DNA from: Dendrophyllia cribrosa
Lineage: Eukaryota; Cnidaria; Anthozoa; Scleractinia; Dendrophylliidae
NCBI GenBank assembly: GCA_024195265.1
Contig: JAJLRJ010000005.1
Location: 41,910,280-41,974,279, forward strand
Direction of reading: 5' to 3'
DNA: 64,000 nt
Position 1 is the first letter of the stretch. The number at the start of each line of letters is the position of its first letter. Below the pieces are notes generated by a model, which searched no databases, was not told where the DNA came from, and was given only the letters and a program-made list of their open reading frames with translations. Made by a program: the position numbers and the translations under genes. Of the stretch, positions 45,431 to 53,830 are shown one piece after another.

Positions 45431-45831
45431 ACACACTGCGTGTGTAAAGATACCTTGGCGGGTGATGACTGCGACGCTGCAAACATTAACCCATTGGGCT
45501 GCTTGTCATGTGACTGCAACACTAATGGAACTCTGGGATCGATCAAAAACCTGTCACGCGACCAATGGGCAGTGCGTCTGCAAGAGTCACGTTAGCCTCT
45601 TCCAGGCGTTTAGATTGTGGGGAGCAGTGAAAAGCGGCGCGTGGCGCTATAGGGTCGGCGCGAGGAAAAACTGGGAGAGAGGCTCTCTCGCCTCTCTCTC
45701 CCCAGCCTCCCCTCGTTTTTTCTCTTGCGCCCAATTTTTCTTTCGCGCGCCACAAACTTAACGCCTGGAACAGGCTAGAGTCACGTGAAAGGCCGGCAGT
45801 GTGGACGGTGTAACTCAAGGGATACTAGAAT
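45431..45831 (+). pseudogene. Laminin-type EGF (LE) exon, broken
   Basis: After an acceptor (TCTTCTATTCTCAG, ending 45430) the frame reads CVCKDTLAGDDCD, then NPLGCLSCDCNTNGTLG. This is the end of one LE module and the start of the next, with the NPxGCxxCxC signature. A one-base shift near 45540 is needed to continue as SKTCHATNGQCVCKSHV. Then a 185-bp MITE interrupts. The module resumes at 45787 with KGRQCGRC before a stop. LE modules occur in laminins, usherin and netrins, and the spacing here cannot tell these apart. The frameshift and insertion make it non-functional, and no neighbouring laminin exon is visible. Confidence 0.75.
45593..45777. mobile_element. TAGCCTNTTCCAGGCGTT MITE with perfect 9-bp target duplication
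   Basis: GAGTCACGT flanks both ends (45584-45592 and 45778-45786), the hallmark of Mutator-like transposition. The termini TAGCCTCTTCCAGGCGTT and AACGCCTGGAACAGGCTA are inverted copies. The GC-rich middle pairs around GAGAGAGGC/GCCTCTCTC. It splits the laminin-type exon. A shorter relative is at 15564-15652. Confidence 0.9.
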
Positions 45832-45834
45832 TTG

Positions 45835-45944
45835 AAAAGCCTAAACAGATTGGAACAACTACATGGTAATTTAAAATAGCGCGAATCCTTTTTTCATGTG
45901 ACGTTTTCCTTGGCGTTGCCGTCGTCGTTGCTTAAGTTCCCTAG
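45835..45944. mobile_element. Truncated copy of the TAGGGAGCTTAAGCAAC MITE
   Basis: It matches the right half of 13507-13869: ATTGGAACAACT, AAATAGCGCRAATCCTTTTT, then GTTGCTTAAGTTCCCTA. The left half is missing. Its left edge abuts the laminin exon remnant, so that exon's 3' border is lost. Confidence 0.7.
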
Positions 45945-46224
45945 TGAGTAGCCTAACGGCTGCACCTGGCTTCGTTTTGCATTTCATGTACAATAGATAA
46001 TTTAAAAACAAAAAAAGAGGTGAAAACTAAACTTAAAATCAAACATAAAAAAATTAAAAAGGATAGTAAGTGATAACAGAGTACTCCATTTTGCATGCTG
46101 CTAAGTTGTTTTGAAGTTTCGCTTTCATATTTTTTCGATGAAACACAAAATGTAACCAATGAAAATAAAAGCTATTGAGCAGCTCAGCAAAAAAAAACAT
46201 TGGGATTTATCTTGGCTCACTCCA

Positions 46225-46385
46225 CAGGGGCGGATCCAGGAAATGTATAAAGAGGGGGCCGAAGCAATTGTGGTAGTGACAATATGGGCGCGTAAGCGAC
46301 CATCAGGATCAAGGGCGGTTCGGGGGGCATAATAATCCAACGCAAAAGGGGGGGCCGCGGCCCCCTCCCCCTTTATCCGCCCCTG
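46225..46385. mobile_element. hAT-like MITE, CAGGGGCGGATCC termini
   Basis: CAGGGGCGGATCCAGG at the left is mirrored by ATCCGCCCCTG at the right. A C/G-rich palindrome GGGGGCCGCGGCCCCC lies near the right end. CAGGGG starts are typical of hAT elements. The 8-bp flanks do not match well, so the target duplication is unproven. Confidence 0.65.
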
Positions 46386-46443
46386 CTCAAATCGAAATGT
46401 GACTGAAGTTGGGCTTTGTTAAGCAATGAATGTTTGTTTGATA

Positions 46444-47167
46444 TTAAAGGGAAAGTGTCACGGGGATTTGGTGTCATTTCACAACCCAAAAAAATGCTTT
46501 TGTAGTAACAGAAACCGTAAAATAATGGTCCATTTTGGGGGTGTTTCTTGATGTTGCGGAAGCCATTGTTGGTTAGCTTTTGTGTTGTGGTGTGGGTATT
46601 GTTCAGTGTCTTTTGAATCTTTTGTTTTACGTCATTTGGTGAACACACCATCCGCAACACCAAGAAACTACCCATTTTTGTGATAAACTGATGACCATCC
46701 TAGTGGGCCAAAACTGTCGATGAGTGTTTCTGGTCGTAAACGGACTGAGCCTGATTGAATTGCAACGTGAAGTAATTCTCTATTTTCGAATTGCCCATAA
46801 TACACTTCGTTTGCCCCCCAAATTTTGCATAAACTATTGTTTTGCATTGAAATGCTCTTGGGAATATGCAGTCCTCCCAAAAGCATTTGTAAAAAATATT
46901 TTATGCAAAATTTGGGGGGAAACAAAGTGTATTATGGGCAATTCGAAAATAGAGAATTTAGCCTAATTATAACTTTTTTCAAGTTTTTACATTTTCGTTT
47001 CCAAAATGGGCTAGAATAGACAATTATTTCTTCCTCTTTTAAGAATTCAGGGTTGATTTCTATCTCTAGATGTTTAAGTATTATTTGGTAAATAAGTTAA
47101 GATATTGTAGCATGCATGCATATGGTTTGATAAAAATCCTTAAATCTGCCTGACACTGCCCCTTTAA
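46444..47167. mobile_element. MITE with TTAAAGGGRMAGTGTCA termini and internal foldback
   Basis: TTAAAGGGAAAGTGTCACGG and CTGACACTGCCCCTTTAA are inverted ends. An inner palindrome (46776-46962) pairs CTATTTTCGAATTGCCCATA and AATTTTGCATAAA with mirrors. ORFs inside are by-products of the inverted arms. A similar end design (TTAAAGGRGCTATGTCA) appears at 63072-63475. Confidence 0.7.
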
Positions 47168-47690
47168 AGGCGTTACACCATTAAAAATGCCAATATTACA
47201 CCCACCTCTGCATGCCTCAAAAAACGATATTTACATTGATCAAATTTATTTTACCTGTCTGCTAAATACACTTTCAACTTAACTGCTCTAAATAGACTGT
47301 TATGAAAATTTATATTATAGCATATTTTTTGCTGCATATTTTGTAACGTGCATGATTTGAGCTTTCGATACTGATGCATTTACCTAGACTTTTTCCTTGA
47401 TCTTTTGTTCAAGACGACTTTTGGAAATAAAATGTAACCCCTTTTATTCTCGTTTATTTGAACTTGCTTCAGTCTAAATTCAGCTCGCCGTCAATTTAAA
47501 TCATTGAATCATACTTTATTGGGATTTATCGTCAAATACCTGATTGTTTAAGCAAGAACTGCGCCTAGATTAAAATTTCCGGTTTCCGGGGAAAGACCGG
47601 CTATTTTGCGGGTAGCTTCAGAAAAACAAGGTCCCTTCAGGATGGAAAACAAGTATTTAAACTAAAGAAACAAAAAAAAACGTTATAGGT
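47168..47690. other. Unassigned DNA
   Basis: No recognised gene or repeat. Confidence 0.45.
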
Positions 47691-47695
47691 TTTTG

Positions 47696-48135
47696 TACAA
47701 TACAATACAATACAATTTTATTTTACTCATAACAATAAATATATATATATATTACAAGAGCACAAAAAATAACTACAGATAATAATACTTATAAAATAAA
47801 AATTACCATTACAGCCTGGAGGCTAAATTAACCAAAGAATTTTCAAGTTAGCCTCCACCCATTTTATTTAAATACAGGAATAAAGGCTAAAGGAAATCAA
47901 AGAAAGAGTATTGTACGAGAGTTATACGTCAAAAATGCAAAAGAACTTAAAGCAATAAGACCTCGAAAATTAGCCACAACAGTTGTAATTTGTAAAACAT
48001 TTTGTTTGCTCTCTTCACATTTCACGCGTATCAGGAGTTAGCTGTATTCTTGATAAACAAACGATAAACAAACTCTCACCCAATCAAAATAAACAGAACA
48101 CCTCTGCATATTGTCCTGGACCCATGTTCACAACC
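47696..48135 (-). mobile_element. LINE-like 3' end
   Basis: Read on the minus strand the segment ends with AATAAAATTGTATTGTATTG, a short-repeat tail typical of some LINE 3' ends. Its upstream 200 bp is the dispersed repeat also found at 15250-15535. It lies downstream of the gag-like remnant, with no target duplication that I could find. Confidence 0.5.
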
Positions 48136-49289
48136 AGAGTCCTGGGTAGTACTCTAATTTGTCTAACCATCGGTGGACATCTTCGGAATCGTACCCATGG
48201 AATGCAGCAGGTCTGTGCGTACTTGAGGATTCAGGAATTGGCACTTGTTCTAAAGCGCTGGTAGTCTTTTTGTTGTTGGGTCTGTTGTATTTTTAGTTTT
48301 TGTATGGCAGCTAACTGTTCTTGTAATTCTTTCAAGGAATCGGCTGCATCCATGCTGAAATTTTCGCTGTCTTCTAATGACCAGTCGCTTTCTTCGCTGG
48401 ATTCGCTACTTTCTTCTTTTTCGCTTTCGTTACTAAAATTACTATTGACTTCTATTTCGTTCTCTGTACTGGAATTGCTACTACTGGTTTCGTCTATGGT
48501 ACACTGGGGATTAAGTCGACTTTTCGTCTGTTTGTTTACGTGCGAAATTAATGCGTAGAAATCCGCAGGGGAATTAATGAACGGTCGTAAAGGCTGATTA
48601 TCGCTGTCTTTTGGGGCGGTGAATTCTTCGCTTGGATCGTCGTCTGGGCTAGTATCTTCGAGTTCAAGGCCGATGTGTGCTGGACTGGATTGGGTGATTT
48701 CGCGAGGAACGATTGGCGATAACACGGGAGAGACTGACGGGCTGATAGGTCCTTCGGATTCTGATACCCTCGGTGAAACAATAGAATCGCTGCTATGGTC
48801 TAATATAAACTGATATCTACAACTTCTCGATCCGAGTACTATTCGCTTGCTCGGGACAGGAAAATGCTGTGGAACGCCTCTGTTGAACTTCTCTCTGGAT
48901 TGGACTGGAAATTGCTCGGATTTCGTCGCCACTTTCTTTGTCTTCTTGCGACGGGAAGGGCAACTCGATAAATAACGCTTCTCTGACTCTTCGTCTGATA
49001 AATTGACTTGAATATTTCGGTCTATCTTAGGTGTACTCTACTTAACAATGGAAACGTTCAACTTACGGCTTCTTAAATTATATCTGTGTAATCTGCTCGA
49101 GAAAACTTTTCTCACTGACTGCATAAGTTACATGTACACGTGTACAAAGAACTTGTACTCACGATTTTACTTGAGCGAATTTCCCTCGTTCGTCGCGCCA
49201 AGGGGTTACATCAATTGGATTGTTTGGATTTCTTCTCCTTGCTCGTCTGTCCTCTTCGGAAGTCCGCTAGTACCCGGATTCTCCACCAA
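48136..49289 (-). mobile_element. Internal region of an LTR retrotransposon (5' part)
   Basis: The minus strand begins TTGGTGGAGAATCCGGGTAC directly after the LTR. TGG plus an 18-base GC-balanced stretch is a good tRNA primer-binding site, complementary to a tRNA 3' end ACCA. A leader of about 250 bp follows, with a GTGAGT donor-like site, and then the gag-like frame. No protease, RT, RNase H or integrase and no 3' LTR is present, so the element is truncated. Confidence 0.65.
48231..49037 (-). CDS. Gag-like acidic protein of an LTR retroelement, decayed
   Basis: The longest credible frame in the window: 268 codons open from the stop at 49038-49040, with no ATG before residue ~230, so the start would need splicing from the leader or is lost. 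The N-terminal part has a basic patch (SRRKKTKKVATKS). A Pro/Ser-rich middle, a Ser/Glu/Asp-rich tract and a C-terminal Gln-rich coiled-coil-like segment (LKELQEQLAAIQKLKIQQTQ) follow. After the stop, the next frame continues with GYDSEDVHRWLDKLEYYPGL (48135-48230). That resembles the start of the retrotransposon Gag capsid region (compare GxxxEDVxxFLxxFExY patterns in Gypsy-type Gag). A one-base shift separates the two. The family call rests on this motif and on the upstream primer-binding site and LTR. Confidence 0.5.
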   Translation of the reverse strand, partial: STPKIDRNIQVNLSDEESEKRYLSSCPSRRKKTKKVATKSEQFPVQSREKFNRGVPQHFPVPSKRIVLGSRSCRYQFILDHSSDSIVSPRVSESEGPISPSVSPVLSPIVPREITQSSPAHIGLELEDTSPDDDPSEEFTAPKDSDNQPLRPFINSPADFYALISHVNKQTKSRLNPQCTIDETSSSNSSTENEIEVNSNFSNESEKEESSESSEESDWSLEDSENFSMDAADSLKELQEQLAAIQKLKIQQTQQQKDYQRFRTSANS

Positions 49290-49806
49290 TGTGACGATAG
49301 GTTTTTCCCAATGGGACGATACGTTTTTCCTATTTCGGCGAGGGAATGAAAACTGAAACTTGAACAATGCTTTCTAGAACAACGACTTTTACGCGGGGAA
49401 ACTTTAGCTCAGAGCGAACCACGCTTGCAGCAGAGATAAGGCTCGTCACAACCTTGGTACACGGGAATCTACTTGCGAGGGACTTCTTAGGACTCAGCAA
49501 ATACAACAGAACGTCAGCCAGCATAGGTTTATTCCGTCTCTGATTCTAACCTTGATCTCAACCTCGATGTTGACCCTGATAGTAACCTTGATGCTAACCC
49601 TGATAGTGACCTTGATGTTAACCGACTAATGTTTACAAAATGACTTACTAATATAGTGCCGAGGGCACAAAGGCACAAGTTTTTTTCTATTGTTTAAGTA
49701 CCTCAACGAGTACACGTTTCTGCTCACGAGGACAAAAGATCTATTTAAAATTCTAGGACACGTAGCGTTCTACATTGTTACCAAAGTTGAGTGACAACCT
49801 AGAACA
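49290..49806 (-). mobile_element. LTR (517 bp)
   Basis: The minus strand starts TGTTCTAGGTTGTCACTC and ends AACCTATCGTCACA, so it has TG...CA borders, with the primer-binding site directly downstream. It contains a 12- to 24-bp minisatellite (49545-49625, AACCTTGATGYTAACCCTGA). No second LTR exists in the window. Upstream (49807-49815, CAAGGGGAG in minus sense) is a purine run like the polypurine tract that normally precedes a 3' LTR. Confidence 0.6.
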
Positions 49807-49825
49807 CTCCCCTTGAAAGGAACTA

Positions 49826-50453
49826 CAGTCAACTCTCTCTTAAGCGACCACCCTTGGTGCAGGAAAAAGTGGTCGCTTAATGGAGGTGGTCGCTTAATAG
49901 AAAAATCAAGACAATAAGCCAAAATCTGCATCGATCCACTAATTATTACTATTTATTGCCTTATCAGTTTAAATGTAGCAAATATACAAAGCTCCTTTGA
50001 GAAAAGTTATTCTAAATCAGACAATATACTACAACTACAATACGCTACTCGCTTATTCATTCTTGGTTTTTGAAACATGCACGTTTGAACTTCGAAATGT
50101 GTTCCGGAAATTCCTTGTTGTAAATCACTTAACAGTTTACTTAAACTTCAAATTATAATACTATGCATCTGTTTTCCTCGTGGCATTTTATAGCTTCTCC
50201 ATGAAACCTAGATTCGCAAGGATTTCGTAACAATCTTGGGGGTGGTCGCTTAACGGAAACCGGCAAAACAAAAGAATTGGTCAAATTTTTGGCCTCGAAA
50301 GTGGTCGCGGTCGCTTAAGAAATTTGAGAAGTGGTCGCTTAAGAGAGAGTTTTCTAAACAGTATTTGACTGAGAAACAAAACGGTTATTTACAAAGTGGT
50401 CGCTTAAGGGAGGTGGTCGCTTAATAGAGTGGTCGTTAAGAGAGAGTTGACTG
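49826..50453. mobile_element. TA-flanked MITE with GTGGTCGCTTAA repeats
   Basis: The ends CAGTCAACTCTCTCTTAAGC and CTTAAGAGAGAGTTGACTG (near the 50435-50453 terminus, with one missing base) are inverted. TA sits on both outer sides, as in Tc1/mariner insertions. GTGGTCGCTTAA recurs at least eight times in both orientations within the ends. It is 628 bp and non-coding. Confidence 0.8.
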
Positions 50454-50722
50454 TACATTAAAAATTTACGAGAGCGGAAAGGACTTTGCTTCCGTAAACC
50501 TTAAGGACAAAGAAACACTAGACTCTTTCCGATGAGTGAAAGGACATAACTACTTAAACGTTCTTTTCATAAAACTACGCTATTGAAAACGCACGTGGCG
50601 GAGGTTTGGCAGCTGTACGAATATACACGTTTCAGTTTAAAGACATCATAAGGGAACTATTGTTTACTAGACTATGCCTTTGGCCTATGCAATATTTTGA
50701 ACGAACTTCACTTTCGACTGTT

Positions 50723-51404
50723 TTAAGGTTACAGTGTACCTTCAGATCGAAAATTTATTGAATTTTTTTTTTTGGCGTCAAAATAAAGTTTACAGAATGA
50801 ACTTTCATCCAAAAAAAAACTTTTGTGGGCGGAGTTTGTTTATGAAGCGATATGTTTTTCTAAGCGCTGTTTTCTCAAAGTTAATTTTTCGCTTGTAGGG
50901 GACACTTTAAAGGGCTACAACTCAAAGGGAATTTGTTCGATTTTCCTCAAATTTGGACACAAGCAGGCTAACATATAATCAACAAAAAGGTGTCGGCGAA
51001 TTTCTTATTTCCGAAAACTTTTTCGTCAAGAGACATTTCCGTGCGATCACTTCAATTTGTTTTCTCCCTTTTTCGAAAATATTCTGTAACTTTTCACTGC
51101 AATTGAATATGGGAAATCGCCGACACGTTTTTTTAGCGCTTCGTGTTCGGAAACCCGAGAACAAATCAAATTAGCAAAATACAATATCGCTTTGAGTTAT
51201 AGCGTTTTAAAGCTGATTCGGACGTTCGAATTTAGACGTCGTAAAAAATTCGACAATTCATTTTATTAGCAAATGGTTTCCATATTTAGATAGCCAGCTC
51301 TATAAGCTTTAATTTGATATCTGGGTTTAGGTATATTAAGTGTAATCATAATACGCTAGAGCTGTTATACTGGAGACACCCCCGAAGGTACACTGTAACC
51401 TTAA
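50723..51404. mobile_element. TTAA-flanked MITE, TTAAGGTTACAGTGTACC termini
   Basis: TTAAGGTTACAGTGTACCTTC at the left (one base trimmed) is mirrored by GAAGGTACACTGTAACCTTAA at the right. It is 682 bp. ORFs on both strands in the middle (50953-51174) are unrecognised. Confidence 0.75.
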
Positions 51405-51750
51405 GAACATTGGAAAAGTCTCCCGTCACAACAGATTCCAACCACGACAATGACGATCACACATATCAAACTACTGACTATATACCCATATACTCAAGTA
51501 TAGTTTTTATAAGTATAAATTATTGAATTGAAAGACAGACTATCGACTTTCATTAGGTTTCTATATAATACACGCTAGAGAGAAAGTGACTATAGATTAA
51601 AAATACAGTTTTCCCCAGCCTTGCTATACATGTCAAGAAAGTAATCTATTATTGTAACTGATTATAAAGGAAGTCCATCGATAACAAGACAGTCATATTT
51701 CTTTAATTTAGCCAGTTCAATCACTTGTAGAGTTTGTCAACTGCTAAGTT
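51405..51750. other. Unassigned DNA with a partial duplicate of the neighbouring ORF
   Basis: 51433-51470 (ATTCCAACCACGACAATGAC, then ACACATATCAAA) repeats part of the ORF at 51752-51928. Nothing else was recognised. Confidence 0.5.
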
Positions 51751-51751
51751 T

Positions 51752-51928
51752 TTACTGATTTTTCCAATATCTTGACCAAGTGTAGCAAATGATTCCAACC
51801 ACGACAATGGCGGTTACACATATCAAAGCGGTGACGCCGAGCACACACACAGCACTTCCTTTTGCACAAACGCTCCCGGAACATGGCCCTATTGCGACTG
51901 CAATACTAACCGAAGCAGGTTCTGACAT
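51752..51928 (-). CDS. Putative small membrane protein, 58 aa
   Basis: It starts at ATG 51926-51928 in an AAAAATGTCA context and ends at 51752. The predicted product begins MSEPASVSIAVAIGPCSG. It has one hydrophobic segment of about 24 residues (VLGVTALICVTAIVVVGIIC) and a short basic tail ending SRYWKNQ, as in a single-pass membrane peptide. No family is recognised. There is no clear promoter or AATAAA downstream. A 38-bp piece coding for the hydrophobic part is duplicated at 51433-51470. A chance ORF remains possible. Confidence 0.3.
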   Translation of the reverse strand: MSEPASVSIAVAIGPCSGSVCAKGSAVCVLGVTALICVTAIVVVGIICYTWSRYWKNQ

Positions 51929-51939
51929 TTTTCTCAACC

Positions 51940-52900
51940 TTCAGAAAAGGAATGAAAAACAATAGTTATACCGGCATAACCGTTCAGAACATAGGACAGA
52001 TTATAAATCCCAAATTAACGATACACTAGGTAGGTACTAGAAGTATTAGATATTTGCTCATTGGTAAATTTACCAGTATGGAACGCCAAGCACGACAAAA
52101 ACAATAAAGGTTGTATCATTGAATATAATTTATGTTGAACTCTCTTATAATGTCCATGATGGCGGATGCTTGCGCGAGATGTCTCTCACCGCCTCGTGAC
52201 ACGCGCGGCCTCCTGCTTCCAAATATTTTCGGAAAATCGAAGAAATCGATAACTCCCCATTACAACCTATGACAACATATCGAAATTGCCCCACTACAGG
52301 CCATTTATGCAAAGTTTTCAATGCAATTATAAGAGTGTACAACATATATTCAATGATACAATTCCTTTATTTTGTCTCAACTTTTGTCACGCTTGGCGTT
52401 CAGTACTAGGCCATACCTCCGCGCATCCAGCACAACAGTATAATTACAAATATAGGAAGCTGTATGCTGTTTTGTTAAATGTGTTTGATTTAGGGGCGCG
52501 TATACCACAAAGGACGGAGAGCTTTCAGAAGTCACTACTATGGTGAAGCATTCGAGGGTCTTGACAAAAATTTGGGCTAAAAACATCTTAAATACCGTCC
52601 CTGATATGGCAAGCCGATTGTAGCAATATTCAATAATTTGATATATATTCAATTCAGTATTTATATTTATGTAATGTTTTTTTATTTGTTCAATTTAATA
52701 TTTATATTTATGGAATTGTTTTTAAAATCCATTTTATTTAATATGTCTTGATTGATTTAATTTAATCGTTTTATATCCATTTAATTTAATCCGAATATAT
52801 TCATTCAATTCAATCCGTCAAAATATTCATTTAATCTCGGGGACTGGGTCAAGCCATCGGATCAGAAAGATAAGCGCCTGGGAAAGAATCATTGCAAATA
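51940..52900. other. Unassigned DNA
   Basis: 52625-52840 is very AT-rich, with repeated ATTTAATATTTATATTTATG-like words. No gene was recognised. Confidence 0.45.
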
Positions 52901-52904
52901 CAAT

Positions 52905-53760
52905 ATGGCGGACGAGGAAGGTTTTGACGTTGGAAGAGACCTGCCAGCGTTTTTAGCCTCAGTTTTAGACAAAACGGAATATATTTGCCAAAATGATGTG
53001 GGCGAAGGAGCTGCTGATTATCGATCAGAGTATCAGGATGCTTAGATCGATAACAGATTGTCGTGAGATTGGAACAAGTGACAAAGAGGAGCTGGATTCA
53101 CTTGCAGCAGCTTTTGCGGACGTGTTATCATCTTTAAATCATCACATCGCAGTGAAGCCTGTCACCCCAGAAACTATTGCTGAACATTGTTTTGCCCCAG
53201 GAAAAGAGGAAAAGGAAATATGAGTATTATAAAAGTGACAGGCTAAACACGACTCCCGCTTGTCACAAAATGTATAAAGAAGCCTTTAGAATTGCTTTCC
53301 CAAGAAGGTCTACGAGATATTTGTTCCCCTTAGATCAACAAAATAGAGATGTGACAATGCTCGATATGTATTGTATGACTCTTTGATCTTTGGGATATAA
53401 ATCTCTTTAATGACAGGGGGTCAGTTTACATGCTGTGCATAGCCATTTATAGAATTACTGTTTCTCTAAGCCTTCCTTACGCTTTTTCTTTTGGCTTTCT
53501 CTTTTGTTTATATGTTAGCATGCACATATAAACTGCATGCAAGAAGTCATGATTCCAATAGAGACACGGCAGCTTCAGACTTGGATATTAGACACTTACA
53601 TCCGTGATAAAGATCTAGCTACTTTCTCACAAGTCTAGCACACCGCAGACTTAGACACTGTCACTAAATCACGGGCTGAGAGATTAACTGATCCTAGCAT
53701 TGTCATAGAAATTACAAAAATTGCAGCCGATCACTGTTTATCTTGCAACAAAAGTTAGCC
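52905..53760 (+). pseudogene. Decayed coding sequence across three frames, unknown family
   Basis: ATG at 52905 (ATACAATGGCGGAC, good context) opens MADEEGFDVGRDLPAFLASV and stops after 46 codons. The next frame (52993-53223) reads IIDQSIRMLRSITDCREIG, then SLAAAFADVLSSL and PETIAEHCFAPG. The third frame (53200-53386) gives DRLNTTPACHKMYKEAFRIA. Further downstream (53541-53755) IETRQLQTWILDTYIRDKD and DPSIVIEITKIAADHC remain with in-frame stops. Each step moves the frame forward by one, consistent with small indels in a former gene or with missed introns. I cannot name the family. Confidence 0.4.
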
Positions 53761-53830
53761 AAAGAAGACCTAATATATGCCAAAAGAGCTAGCATAACGA
53801 AGGCATAGAGAAAAAGTAATTCTATAAATC

